A stretch of DNA of 64,000 bases from Arthrobacter sp. NicSoilB4 (GCF_019977335.1 NZ_AP024653.1:2666001-2730000); one strand, 5' to 3'; positions 17,204-30,644 are shown, numbered from the stretch's first letter. Notes: generated by a model not told the origin, from the letters alone. A program made the numbers and translations.

Positions 17204-18163
17204 TCAGGAGAGGGTCCGGACGATGCCGTCCACGTTGTCCGTCATCCACGGAAGGTAACCCTTACCGTCCGGGAGGGTCTCGCTGAAGTCCAGCACCGGG
17301 ACCCCGGCCGACACGGCGGCATCCTTCAGGGCGAGGGTCTGCGGCCCCTCGGTCTGGAGGTTGTAGGCCAGCAGCTTGACGCCGCCGGAGCCCACCTGGT
17401 CAACGGCGGCCTTCAGCACGGCGGGCGGGACGTCGGCGTCGGATTCGATGGCCGACAGGTACTCGGCGGGGGTTTTGTTTTCCAGCCCTGCAGCCTCCAG
17501 CAGGTACAGCGGCACCGGTTCGGTGACGGCGGCCGCACCCGGGCCGGCCGAGGCCTTGACGGCGGCCAGCTTGGATTCCAGCGCCCCCAGCGAGTCCTTG
17601 AATGCCGCCGCATTGCTGCGGAACATCTCCGCGGACGACGGTTCCAGCTCGCCAAGCTTGGCCGCGACGGCATCCGCCAGGCGGGCCATGGCCGGCAGGC
17701 TGTACCAGACGTGCTCGTTGAAGCCCGCATGGTCATGGCCGTGCCCGTCGGCGTCGGGCGAGGCGCCGGCTTCCTCTTCCGGGACCAGCCCGGAGAGCTC
17801 CACCGCATTCAGGACCCGGCCGTGGTCGAGCCCCGTGTCGTCGGCGAGCTTGTGGATGAAGCCGTCATAGCCGCCGCCGTTCTCGACGAGCAGTTCGGCC
17901 TTGGACACCGCCAGCTTGTCCTGGGTTGTCGCCTCGTAGGAGTGCGGGTCCTGGCTGGTGCGGGTGATGATCGACTCGACGCGCACCTTGTCGCCGCCGA
18001 TGGTGCTGACAATGTCGCCGTAGACGCTGGTGGAGGCTACGACGTCGACAATTCCGTCGTCGGCGCTCCCCTGCGGATTGCCCGGGGTCTGTCCGCAGGC
18101 CGTCAGGAGCACACTCAGGCCTGCAAAAGCGGCAACAATGGCACGGGCAGCGGGACGACGCAC
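17204..18163 (-). CDS. znuA: Zinc ABC transporter substrate-binding lipoprotein ZnuA
   Basis: A 319-residue cluster A-I metal-binding protein. The signal peptide ends in a lipobox LTAC with the lipidated cysteine at residue 23. The mature part begins with VVASTSVYGDIVSTIGGDKV and SQDPHSYEATTQD (first metal His). It then has the acidic and histidine-rich loop DADGHGHDHAGFNEHVWY typical of zinc-specific ZnuA, which also contains the second metal His. The last ligand region is PVLDFSETLPDG. Located on the outer face of the membrane. First gene of the operon with znuC and znuB, with Zur-like and palindromic sites upstream. Confidence 0.94.
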   Translation of the reverse strand: MRRPAARAIVAAFAGLSVLLTACGQTPGNPQGSADDGIVDVVASTSVYGDIVSTIGGDKVRVESIITRTSQDPHSYEATTQDKLAVSKAELLVENGGGYDGFIHKLADDTGLDHGRVLNAVELSGLVPEEEAGASPDADGHGHDHAGFNEHVWYSLPAMARLADAVAAKLGELEPSSAEMFRSNAAAFKDSLGALESKLAAVKASAGPGAAAVTEPVPLYLLEAAGLENKTPAEYLSAIESDADVPPAVLKAAVDQVGSGGVKLLAYNLQTEGPQTLALKDAAVSAGVPVLDFSETLPDGKGYLPWMTDNVDGIVRTLS

Positions 18164-18181
18164 GGAAAACCTCGGATCTGT

Positions 18182-18202
18182 TATTGAGAATCAGGAGCAA
18201 TA
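18182..18202. promoter_or_regulatory. Candidate Zur box upstream of znuA
   Basis: TATTGAGAATC on one side and CAATA on the other give an imperfect inverted repeat about 20 bases before znuA. The inner GAGAATCA resembles half of the actinobacterial Zur box, an AT-rich palindrome with a central ATGAT. The match is partial, so the call depends mainly on position and on the zur gene nearby. Confidence 0.3.
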
Positions 18203-18217
18203 GCAACAGTTTTGAGT

Positions 18218-18254
18218 GTAGCCCTAAATAGGAATGATTCCTATTTAGGGCTAC
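18218..18254. promoter_or_regulatory. 37-bp perfect palindrome upstream of znuA
   Basis: The arms GTAGCCCTAAATAGGAAT (18218-18235) and its exact reverse complement (18237-18254) flank a single central G at 18236. It lies between the end of the CNNM/CBS operon and the start of znuA. The centre, GGAATGATTCC, shares the ATGAT core of Zur boxes. As RNA it would make a long hairpin, but no T-run follows on the minus strand, so a simple terminator is less likely than an operator, or a site serving both roles. Confidence 0.55.
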
Positions 18255-18268
18255 CTCCGGCCTGTGGA

Positions 18269-19333
18269 CTACTGGTCCTGGCCAAGCCTCCGGTAGCCGG
18301 TGGCCTGGGTGGCGTCCCTGATCTCGCCGACGAGCTCCTCGATGACGTCCTCAAGGAACAGCACACCCTGGGTGTTGCCGTCCGCCCCAATTACGCGGGC
18401 CAGGTGCGATCCGGTCCGCTGCATCACGGACATGGCCTTCTCGATCTCGTCGTCCATGGACAGGTTGGCCAGGGACCGGATATGGCTTTCGGCGATCGGC
18501 TGGTGGTAGGCCGCATCCGGGATGGACAGCACATCCTTGATGTGGAGGTAGCCCGAGAGCATCCCGTCATCGTCCAGCATCGGAAAGCGCGAGAACCCGG
18601 TCCGACTCACGGCCTTTTCAAACTCCACCGGTGTGGTGGCCGACTTCAACATCACCAGTTTGTCCAGCGGGACCATCACACGCGACGCAGTATGTTCCGA
18701 GAACTCCAGCGCACCGGTGATCAGACCGGCGTCGTCATCCACGAGGCCATGGCGCGTCGATTCCTGCACGATGGACTGGACTTCCTCGAGCGTGAAGGAG
18801 GACGTGACCTCGTCTTTTGGCTCGATCCGCATCAGTTTCAGGATGTGGTTGGCGGACCAGTTCAGGGCAACGATCACCGGCTTCACCACGCGCGCGACGA
18901 ACATCAGCGGCGGCGCCAGCAGCAGGGCCGCCTTGTCCGCCACGGACACCGAAATGTTCTTCGGCACCATCTCGCCGATCGTGACGTGGAGGAAAGTGAC
19001 CAGCAGCAGGGCGACGGCGAACGCGGCGATGTCCGCGATCTCCACCGGAACGCCGACCGCTTCCAGCGGCACCACCATCAAATGATGGATTGCCGGTTCC
19101 GCGACCTGCAGGATCAGCAGCGAACAGACAGTGATGCCCAGCTGTGCGCAGGCCAGCATTAGCGAGACGTTCTCCATCGCGCGCAGCGTGGTTTGCGCGC
19201 GCTTGGATCCCGCCTCGGCCAGGGGCTCGATCTGGCTCCGGCGCGCGGACATGACCGCGAACTCGGCACCAACGAAGAAGGCGTTGCCGAGCAGCAGCAC
19301 AACAAGCCAGAGAATTCCCGCCCAGTCGCTCAT
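18269..19333 (-). CDS. CNNM/CorC-type membrane protein with CBS pair (hemolysin family)
   Basis: A 354-residue protein of the DUF21-CBS (CNNM/HlyC-CorC) family. The N-terminal DUF21 domain has three to four helices, starting ILWLVVLLLGNAFFVGAEFA, with the family motif FVGAEFAVMSARRSQIE. The CBS pair follows, with VMVPLDKLVMLKSATT and GYLHIKDVLSI. The extra C-terminal CorC_HlyC domain present in the upstream paralogue is missing here, so this is the short form. The family is linked to magnesium or cobalt transport. Overlaps the upstream paralogue by four bases. Confidence 0.9.
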   Translation of the reverse strand: MSDWAGILWLVVLLLGNAFFVGAEFAVMSARRSQIEPLAEAGSKRAQTTLRAMENVSLMLACAQLGITVCSLLILQVAEPAIHHLMVVPLEAVGVPVEIADIAAFAVALLLVTFLHVTIGEMVPKNISVSVADKAALLLAPPLMFVARVVKPVIVALNWSANHILKLMRIEPKDEVTSSFTLEEVQSIVQESTRHGLVDDDAGLITGALEFSEHTASRVMVPLDKLVMLKSATTPVEFEKAVSRTGFSRFPMLDDDGMLSGYLHIKDVLSIPDAAYHQPIAESHIRSLANLSMDDEIEKAMSVMQRTGSHLARVIGADGNTQGVLFLEDVIEELVGEIRDATQATGYRRLGQDQ

Positions 19334-20667
19334 GCGGCACCAACCTGCCCGGCCGGGTGGTTCCCGCCCTGGACACGGACGGGCTTGAAGCAGATCCGGT
19401 CGATCCGGCGCCCGTCCATGCGGGTGACGCTCAAGGTCCCGCCGCCGACGTCGACGGTGTCACCGACCGCGGCAATCCGGCCCAGCTGGCTCATGACGTA
19501 GCCTCCCACCGTTTCGTAGGCAGACTCGTCGGGCACGGTCAGGCCCGGGATCTGTTCGGAGAGTTCATCCGGGCGGAGCAGGCCCGGGAAGTACCAGTCC
19601 CCCGAGGCGCTCTGGAGCAGTCCCGGCCGGACCTTGTCGTGCTCATCGGCAACTTCTCCGACGATTTCCTCCACCAGGTCCTCAAGGGTGGCGATGCCGG
19701 CGGTTCCGCCGTATTCGTCCAGGACCACGGCCAGCTGCAGGTTGCCTTCGCGCAATTCCGCCAGCAGGGCGTCCAGGTGGATGGTTTCCGGAACCCGGAG
19801 CACGTCGGTCATGATCGCGCCGGCTTCCAGATTGGCGCGCCGGTCCGAGGGCACGGCGATGGCCTTCTTGATGTGCACCACACCGCGGATGTCGTCGGAG
19901 GATTCCCCGATGACCGGGAACCGCGAATAGCCGGTGCGGCGTGCGGCGTCCACAATGTCGGACACGGGCTGGTCGCCGTCGATGGTCTCGACCCGGATGC
20001 GGGGCGTCATCACGTCCGCTGCCGTCCGCCCCGAGAACTTGAGCGTCCGGGCGATGAAGTTGGCGGTGCCGGCGTCGAGGGTTCCCATCGCCGCCGAGCG
20101 GCGCACGAGGGAAGCCAGCTCGGCCGGAGTCCGCGCGCCCGAAATCTCTTCCTTGGCCTCGAGGCCAAAGATGTTGAGCACCTTGTTGGAGAAGCCGTTC
20201 AGCACCACGATGGCGGGTTTGAAGATGGCCGTGAAGATCAGCTGCGGGCGGGCCAAAGCCTTGCCGACCTGGAAGGACAGCGCGATCGCCATGTTCTTCG
20301 GCACCAGCTCGCCGATCAGCATGGACAGGAGCGTCGCGAACGCCATCGCAAGAATCAGCGACACCGAGGAAATAGCGGCTTCAGGCAGCCCCAGGGCGGC
20401 CAGCGGCCCTTCGAGCAGCGCGCCGACCGATGGCTCCATAACGTAACCGGTCAGCAGGGTGGTGATGGTGATGCCCAGCTGGCAGCTGGAGAGCTGCGTG
20501 GACAGGGATTTGAGGCATTTGAGCAGGGGCGCGGCGGCAGTGTCGCCGTCATCCACAGCCCGCTGGACCGTCGCCTGGTCAAGGGCAACGAGGGAGAATT
20601 CAACGGCTACGAAAAAACCGGTTCCGAGGATGAGCAGAAGGCCTGCGCCGAGAAGGAGCCACTCCAT
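19330..20667 (-). CDS. CNNM/CorC-type membrane protein with CBS pair and CorC domain
   Basis: A 445-residue DUF21-CBS-CorC_HlyC protein, the full-length form. The first helix is LLLGAGLLLILGTGFFVAVE, and the DUF21 signature FFVAVEFSLVALDQATVQ is clear. The CBS pair includes VMTPRIRVETIDGDQPVS and IRGVVHIKKAIAVPSD. The C-terminal CorC domain carries VVLDEYGGTAGIATLEDLVE, its hallmark. First of two tandem paralogues that probably act together in magnesium efflux or homeostasis (inference from family). Its ATG follows directly after the stop codon of a candidate 75-codon leader ORF. Confidence 0.92.
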   Translation of the reverse strand: MEWLLLGAGLLLILGTGFFVAVEFSLVALDQATVQRAVDDGDTAAAPLLKCLKSLSTQLSSCQLGITITTLLTGYVMEPSVGALLEGPLAALGLPEAAISSVSLILAMAFATLLSMLIGELVPKNMAIALSFQVGKALARPQLIFTAIFKPAIVVLNGFSNKVLNIFGLEAKEEISGARTPAELASLVRRSAAMGTLDAGTANFIARTLKFSGRTAADVMTPRIRVETIDGDQPVSDIVDAARRTGYSRFPVIGESSDDIRGVVHIKKAIAVPSDRRANLEAGAIMTDVLRVPETIHLDALLAELREGNLQLAVVLDEYGGTAGIATLEDLVEEIVGEVADEHDKVRPGLLQSASGDWYFPGLLRPDELSEQIPGLTVPDESAYETVGGYVMSQLGRIAAVGDTVDVGGGTLSVTRMDGRRIDRICFKPVRVQGGNHPAGQVGAA

Positions 20668-20895
20668 TTAGCGGCCCGCTTCCGGGGCCGCGGCACCATG
20701 GGGGTGCTCGTGGGATCTGCCCGGCGGAGGATGGTCAGCCGAGGCCGACCCTGATTCCTGGAAGGCTCCGGTGTGGCTTGCCGGAGAGTGATGGGCGCGT
20801 GAACGGGGTTTGCCGGCTCTTCGGGAAGACTGCGCGGGAACGGATTCCGTTCCCCGCTGACAGCCCCCAGGCCGGCACCTAGATTTACTGTCCAT
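20668..20895 (-). CDS. Candidate leader ORF coupled to the CNNM operon
   Basis: A 75-codon ORF whose TAA stop is immediately followed by the ATG of the CNNM gene. A TAGACT -10 element at 20905-20910 lies nine bases before its ATG, so the transcript would be nearly leaderless. The product is rich in Pro, Arg, Ser and His, with SADHPPPGRSHEHPHGA near the end. The composition is not that of a normal folded protein, and it may be only an open frame in a 5' leader. Proline-containing leader peptides control magnesium transport genes in enterobacteria (mgtL), which makes this context notable. No function is claimed. Confidence 0.28.
   Translation of the reverse strand: MDSKSRCRPGGCQRGTESVPAQSSRRAGKPRSRAHHSPASHTGAFQESGSASADHPPPGRSHEHPHGAAAPEAGR
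20836..20854. other. Perfect hairpin in the CNNM operon leader
   Basis: GGGAACGG and CCGTTCCC pair perfectly around the loop ATT, inside the leader ORF and about 170 bases before the CNNM start. No T-run follows. It could be a regulatory stem in the 5' leader. I could not match it to the M-box or another known magnesium riboswitch. Confidence 0.35.
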
Positions 20896-20986
20896 AAGAA
20901 TTTCAGTCTACAGGAGCGCCCGGCGCGGCCGCCGTCATGACACCGCCGGGAGGCGCCCGACGCCGGCCGCCTCCGTCCGCGGCAAC

Positions 20987-26558
<5,572 letters not shown>

Positions 26559-26564
26559 GGTCAA

Positions 26565-26617
26565 CGCTGCCCGGCCGGAGATTGAAACACGCAACTCCGG
26601 CCGGGCAGTGTTGTTTA
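26565..26617 (+). terminator. Rho-independent terminator of kgd
   Basis: CTGCCCGGCCGGAG (26567-26580) pairs perfectly with CTCCGGCCGGGCAG (26595-26608) over 14 base pairs with a 14-base loop, followed by TGTTGTTT. It starts nine bases after the kgd stop codon. Confidence 0.85.
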
Positions 26618-26690
26618 ACCGGAAACCGTCCCCCGGCATCGCTGTCGTCCGGGGACGGTTCAATGGACGCTCTGGAGTGAAGAGGTAGTC

Positions 26691-27290
26691 GTGGAAGATC
26701 GAAAGCTGCGGATCGCGGCCGTGGGCGATGAACTGCTGGCCGGGCTCGGTGACCCCCGGGCACTGGGCTGGCTGGGCCGGGTCCTGGCGCGAACGCCGCA
26801 GGACGGACTGTCGCTTGAATGCTACTCGCTCCCCTGCCCGCAGGAGGGAACGGAGGGCCTGGCCGCCCGCTGGCATGAGGAAGCCGGCCGCCGGTTCAAC
26901 AGCCACCACGAGAACCGCCTGGTGATCGGCCTCTCCGGCCGCGATGTCGAGTTTGGCCTCTCCACGGCACGCAGCCGGCTCAACCTTGCCAACATCCTCG
27001 ACTCCGCGTCGCAGAGCAAGATCGAAGTCTTTGTCGTGGGCCCGCCGCCCTCCCTGGACCCGGCCCAGAACCGCCGGCTTGGCGAGCTCAACACGGCCTT
27101 CGCCGACGTCACCACACGCCGCAAACACCTTTACGTGGACACCTTCTCGCCGCTGCTGAACCACGAACAGTGGCGGCAGGACCTCGCAGCCAACGGGGGC
27201 ACCCCCGGCCAGGCCGGCTACGGGCTGATGGCGTGGCTGGTGCTGCACCGGGGCTGGTTCCAGTGGCTGGGTATGGACGCTCCGGAATAG
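26691..27290 (+). CDS. SGNH/GDSL-like protein lacking catalytic residues
   Basis: A 199-residue protein with the SGNH hydrolase fold. Block I reads AAVGDELLAGLGDPRALGW, where the family has GDSL: the nucleophile Ser is Glu here. Block III is VIGLSGRDVEFGL in place of GxND. Block V reads NGGTPGQAGYGLMAW where the family has DxxHP, so the catalytic Asp and His are Asn and Thr. All catalytic positions are therefore changed while the scaffold is kept, which suggests a pseudoenzyme with a binding or structural role (inference). No signal peptide, so it is cytoplasmic. GTG start with GAAGAGG a few bases upstream. Transcribed alone after the kgd terminator. Confidence 0.75.
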   Translation: MEDRKLRIAAVGDELLAGLGDPRALGWLGRVLARTPQDGLSLECYSLPCPQEGTEGLAARWHEEAGRRFNSHHENRLVIGLSGRDVEFGLSTARSRLNLANILDSASQSKIEVFVVGPPPSLDPAQNRRLGELNTAFADVTTRRKHLYVDTFSPLLNHEQWRQDLAANGGTPGQAGYGLMAWLVLHRGWFQWLGMDAPE

Positions 27291-27315
27291 CAAACCGCAC
27301 TTCGCCGGGAATTTC

Positions 27316-27378
27316 GCGATATATCTTGACCGTGCCGATCCGGCGATATATCGTGACTTCATAGTCACGATATATCGC
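27316..27378. promoter_or_regulatory. GCGATATATC operator array of the DUF4097-padR operon
   Basis: A half site GCGATATATC at 27316-27325 is followed by a large perfect inverted repeat: GCGATATATCGTGACT (27343-27358), a four-base loop TCAT, and the reverse complement (27363-27378). AT-rich ATATAT-centred palindromes are typical of PadR operators. It lies 39 bases before the first gene of an operon that ends with padR, so autoregulation is very likely. Confidence 0.7.
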
Positions 27379-27416
27379 AAAAGTTGGCACGAAGTATCGC
27401 CCTTCCCGGAGGAACC

Positions 27417-28244
27417 ATGTCAGAGAACAACTGGACCGTCACCGGTCCGCAGACCATCGACGTCGACGGCGTCCGCTCACTGAAGCTCGGCATTGTCCGG
27501 GGCCGGTTCGACATCGTCACCCACGAGGAGCCAGTCGCCAGGATCGAGGTCTCCGAGGTCTCCGGCGATCCGCTGGCGGTCAGCCTCGTCGACGGGCGCC
27601 TCGAGGTCCGGCACCAGCTGCACGGTCCGCAGGGCTGGTTCAAGAACCTGATGGACACCGTCAGCAACAACAGCAACAACTCGGTGGTCATCAGCATCGC
27701 CCTCCCGGCCGGCGTCGAGGTCGAGGCCGGCACCGTCAGCGGCGACGGCATGGTGTCCGGAATCAGCGGACACACCCGGCTCAACACGGTGTCCGGGTCC
27801 GTCCTGGCCGACGGCACGTCCGGTGACCTGTCCGTCAACACCGTCAGCGGCGAAGTCATCGCCCGCAACCACAACGGCGTACTGACGGCCAAAAGCGTCT
27901 CGGGCGAGGTCACTGCCTCCGGCGATTTCAGCCACATCCGCGCCAACACGGTCAGCGGAGACCTGAGCTTCGACCTGCACGGTTTCACCCAGGACTTTGG
28001 CGCCAATTCGGTCTCGGGTGATGTCACCATCCGCCTCCCGCACGACGTCGGCGTGGACATCATTGCCAAGTCCGCCAGTGGCGCCGTCGTCATTGGCGAC
28101 ACAAAATACGTCCAGCCCGGCGGCGCCGTCCAGACCATCGCCGGACCCGACAGCCAGCTCATGCTGGTCCGCACCAATTCCGTCTCGGGCAAAACGTCGA
28201 TCTTCCACCGCCCGCCGGGCGCGGACAGCGAAACGGGGCTCTGA
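27417..28244 (+). CDS. DUF4097 family beta-strand repeat protein
   Basis: A 275-residue protein built of short repeated beta strands in the second half: NTVSGSVLADGTSGDLS, NTVSGEVIARNHNG, KSVSGEVTASGDFSH, NTVSGDLSFDLHG and NSVSGDVTIRLP. The recurring N-T-V-S-G motif is the sign of the DUF4097/DUF4098 right-handed beta-helix family. No signal peptide or membrane helix is present, so it probably acts in the cytoplasm or at the membrane face. Function unknown; it is often paired with PadR regulators. ATG 27417 is chosen for its CGGAGGAA ribosome site. Its stop overlaps the padR start by one base. Confidence 0.88.
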   Translation: MSENNWTVTGPQTIDVDGVRSLKLGIVRGRFDIVTHEEPVARIEVSEVSGDPLAVSLVDGRLEVRHQLHGPQGWFKNLMDTVSNNSNNSVVISIALPAGVEVEAGTVSGDGMVSGISGHTRLNTVSGSVLADGTSGDLSVNTVSGEVIARNHNGVLTAKSVSGEVTASGDFSHIRANTVSGDLSFDLHGFTQDFGANSVSGDVTIRLPHDVGVDIIAKSASGAVVIGDTKYVQPGGAVQTIAGPDSQLMLVRTNSVSGKTSIFHRPPGADSETGL

Positions 28245-28864
28245 TGCCCCCGGTCTTCGCCCACGGCGCCCTCCGGCTCTACCTGCTCGCCCTGCTGGAG
28301 ACGGGCCCGAAGCACGGCTACGAACTCATCAAGGCGCTCAGCGAACGCTTCGGCGGCACGTACTCCCCCAGCGCCGGGACCATCTATCCGCGGCTCGGCA
28401 AGCTTGAGGAGGAAGGGCTCGTGGCCACCCACACCGAAGGCCGCCGGACGTGCTACAGCATCACCCCGGCAGGGCTCGTGGAGCTGAACAGCCGGCGGGA
28501 CGAACTTGCCGGCGTGGAAAACGACATTTCCGCGTCGGTCCGGAGGCTCGCGGACAACCTGCGGCAGGACATCAAGGTCAACATGCGCGGGCTGCGGGCG
28601 GACCTGGCCGCAACGGCCGAGGCTGCCCGCTCCTCGGCCCGGGCGGCAGGGTCAACCGTCGCCTCGCTGGCGGGTCAGCGCTATTCACAGGAGGGCGACG
28701 GCCGGCTGCGGGAAGCGGAGATGCTGGTGCAGGCCTTCCGCGACGACATCAGGGTGGAATTGCGCCGCCACGGCGGCCGGCATCCAATCACGCCCGTCAC
28801 GCTGGAGACGGTCAGGACGGTGCTGGACCAGGCCCGGATCTCCATCCGGAATTCCCTGGAATGA
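28244..28864 (+). CDS. PadR-family transcriptional regulator
   Basis: A 206-residue PadR-family protein. The winged helix spans RLYLLALLETGPKHGYEL, IKALSERFGG and the signature SAGTIYPRLGKLEEEGLV, then the wing RRTCYSITPAG. The C-terminal half is a longer helical dimerisation region than the minimal PadR, with RADLAATAEAARSSARAAGS. It is translationally coupled to the DUF4097 gene (ATGA-type overlap) and very likely binds the ATATAT-type palindrome upstream of that gene. The ligand is not known. Confidence 0.92.
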   Translation: MPPVFAHGALRLYLLALLETGPKHGYELIKALSERFGGTYSPSAGTIYPRLGKLEEEGLVATHTEGRRTCYSITPAGLVELNSRRDELAGVENDISASVRRLADNLRQDIKVNMRGLRADLAATAEAARSSARAAGSTVASLAGQRYSQEGDGRLREAEMLVQAFRDDIRVELRRHGGRHPITPVTLETVRTVLDQARISIRNSLE

Positions 28865-28986
28865 TTCGTTTTGCTGCGTAATTGACCCCCCGGGACACTT
28901 CCCGGGCCGCCGGTTCGCGGCGGGTGCGCTGATGTGGGAGACTTGAGGGCAGCTCTTTTGAGTACCAAAAATTAAGGAGGCCAGCT

Positions 28987-29061
28987 ATGAGCAAGCGTGC
29001 ACGTAAACGTCGTGACCGTAAGCGTGGCGGCGCGAACCACGGCAAGCGCCCCAACGCCTAA
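28987..29061 (+). CDS. 24-residue ribosomal protein, bL37-like
   Basis: A 24-residue, highly basic protein reading MSKRARKRRDRKRGG then ANHGKRPNA. Length and the C-terminal ANHGKRPN match the small actinobacterial protein bL37 seen in mycobacterial 50S ribosomes. It has an excellent ribosome site, AAGGAGG at 28974-28980, six bases before the ATG, and its own strong terminator, so it is a separate highly expressed gene. It is not related to the neighbouring genes in function. The identification is from memory of the family; the charge pattern also fits other tiny ribosomal proteins. Confidence 0.75.
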   Translation: MSKRARKRRDRKRGGANHGKRPNA

Positions 29062-29087
29062 GCAACGCTTAGGAACCACAGCTTTGG

Positions 29088-29132
29088 ACAGATGACCCCG
29101 GAAACCTCACGGTTTCCGGGGTCATCTGTTTA
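29088..29132. terminator. Strong terminator after the bL37-like gene
   Basis: ACAGATGACCCCGGAAACC (29088-29106) pairs with its reverse complement (29111-29129) around loop TCAC, with TTT following on the plus strand. The stem is 19 base pairs and perfect. It also lies just after the rsrA end on the other strand, so it may act in both directions. Confidence 0.88.
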
Positions 29133-29165
29133 ACAACGTTCCAGGCGGCGCCGGGCCTGTTTGGG

Positions 29166-29426
29166 TCAGGCCTCGACGGGGTTGCTCGAGTGGATCCGGT
29201 CCAGGATCGAGTTCTTCAGGTTCTCCGGGGCGGCTTCCGTGCACGAACGCTTGACCATCACGCGGATGACACATTCGAGGTCGTACTGCTCAAAGCATTC
29301 GGGGCAGCCCTCCAGGTGGTCCTTGATCTCGGCGATGTCATCGTGAGTGAGGGCACCATCCAGATACTCGTAGATACGTTGCATCCGGGCGTCGTCGCAG
29401 TCGCCCAGTCCCTGGCAGTCGCTCAT
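29166..29426 (-). CDS. rsrA: Mycothiol-system anti-sigma factor RsrA
   Basis: An 86-residue zinc anti-sigma (ZAS) protein. The metal motif is H37-x3-C41-x2-C44 in HLEGCPEC. Cysteines at 4, 10, 52 and 62 are also present. In Streptomyces RsrA a cysteine near position 11 and the CxxC pair form the redox switch: oxidation releases zinc and frees SigR. The spacing here fits that scheme. Overlaps the sigR stop by four bases and is co-transcribed with it. It controls the thiol-oxidative stress response in the cytoplasm. Confidence 0.92.
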   Translation of the reverse strand: MSDCQGLGDCDDARMQRIYEYLDGALTHDDIAEIKDHLEGCPECFEQYDLECVIRVMVKRSCTEAAPENLKNSILDRIHSSNPVEA

Positions 29427-30220
29427 TTCCTGTTCTCCTGTTTGTTGCTTCCGGCCGCAGCGGTGGCATCGGCGGCCCTGAATCCCCGCTCGGCGGCATA
29501 GTCGGCGAGCATGTCCCGCAGCATCTTCCGGCCCCGGTGCAGACGGGACATCACGGTCCCGATCGGGGTGTTCATGATGTCTGAAATTTCCTTGTACGCG
29601 AATCCCTCGACGTCGGCGAAGTACACCGCCAGCCGGAATTCCTCCGGGATGGCCTGCAGCGCCCGCTTTACGTCGGAATCCGGCAGGTGGTCCAGCGCCT
29701 CGGCCTCGGCCGAGCGGAGTCCCGAGGACGTGTGCGACTCTGCCCGGGCGAGCTGCCAGTCCTCGATCGTGTCCGAGTTGGACTGCAAAGGCTCGCGCTG
29801 CCGCTTGCGGTAGAGGTTGATGTAAGTGTTTGTCAGGATGCGGTAGAGCCAGGCTTTCAGGTTGGTGCCCGGCTTGTACTGGTGGAAAGCCGAAAAGGCC
29901 TTCGTGTACGCCTCCTGCACGAGGTCCTCGGCATCCGCGGGATTCCGGGCCATCCTCATGGCCGCGGAATACAACTGGTCCACATACTGCATGGCGTCCC
30001 GTTCGAACCGCACGCGGCGGTCCTCCGCCGTTTCCGTCGCGACATCGAGTGCCTGGCCGTCCACGATCAGCTCCTGGGCGGCCGCATCCTGAACTGCGCT
30101 TGATTCCAGGGCAGGGGTGGAAAGTGCGCCGGCAGTGCCGGCGACAGGTGACTCGGCAGGCGTGGCGCCGTTTCCGGACGCCTCGTGCATGGCCGCAACG
30201 GCCGGATCCATGGTGCTCAT
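29423..30220 (-). CDS. sigR: ECF RNA polymerase sigma factor SigR
   Basis: A 265-residue ECF sigma factor. Region 2 is [30 protein letters not shown] with [21 protein letters not shown] and [17 protein letters not shown]. Region 4 is [18 protein letters not shown] to [18 protein letters not shown]. Paired with rsrA, it fits SigR, which turns on thioredoxin and mycothiol genes. The frame is open for 54 codons upstream; ATG 30220 is chosen because a TAGACT -10 element at 30229-30234 puts the transcript start just before it. A longer form from an upstream promoter is known in Streptomyces (SigR prime) and could exist here too. The residues before region 2 are a variable Ala-rich stretch. Confidence 0.9.
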   Translation of the reverse strand: MSTMDPAVAAMHEASGNGATPAESPVAGTAGALSTPALESSAVQDAAAQELIVDGQALDVATETAEDRRVRFERDAMQYVDQLYSAAMRMARNPADAEDLVQEAYTKAFSAFHQYKPGTNLKAWLYRILTNTYINLYRKRQREPLQSNSDTIEDWQLARAESHTSSGLRSAEAEALDHLPDSDVKRALQAIPEEFRLAVYFADVEGFAYKEISDIMNTPIGTVMSRLHRGRKMLRDMLADYAAERGFRAADATAAAGSNKQENRK

Positions 30221-30644
30221 TGCCTTCAAGTCTACTGTCACCTTCCGGCGCGCGTCCGGAATCGCCGGCACGCCTCCATCCTGCAGGGCCATCGTCCACA
30301 ACTCTGCGGCGTCCGCCGCGGGCTGCATGGTGTCCCTGATAAGCGTTGCGTCCCGGGTGAAACCGTCCTTCACCAGAATCAAATTTCCGCCTCCCTGGCG
30401 CCGCGCCGGAGTTCTCCAGCCTCACCACCGTGTTTCAGCCCGTCATGCGGGCTGACCTGACTCGTTATCCTGCTCGTGTTGTCCCGCAATGTCCTGCGCT
30501 GTCCTGCTCCTTGACCACCGCAGACCAACCGCCGGGACCTGTCATTCACAACCCCGCCGGGCGGGCAAATATTCCGCAAAAGTGCAAGACTAGAACCGGT
30601 TCTCCCGCATTGATTCCGCGGTTCGTCCATCCAGGAGGAAATTC
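30221..30644. other. Control region between sigR and the DoxX gene
   Basis: A 424-base divergent gap. The sigR side is an open frame that could be an N-terminal extension of a longer SigR form, and holds the TAGACT element at 30229-30234. Around 30478-30510 a short TGTCC[CT]GC motif is repeated three times. Near the DoxX start, AGGAGG (ending at 30637) is a strong ribosome site. I see no convincing SigR-type GGAAT/GTT promoter. Confidence 0.35.

Noticed and set aside
20668-20986. M-box magnesium riboswitch before the CNNM operon
   Set aside because: Only one simple hairpin is visible; the conserved M-box loops could not be found.
30383-30470. SigR-type promoter (GGAAT/GTT) upstream of sigR
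   Set aside because: A GGAAAT and GTT pair exists near 30390, but the spacing is about two bases too long and the match is weak.
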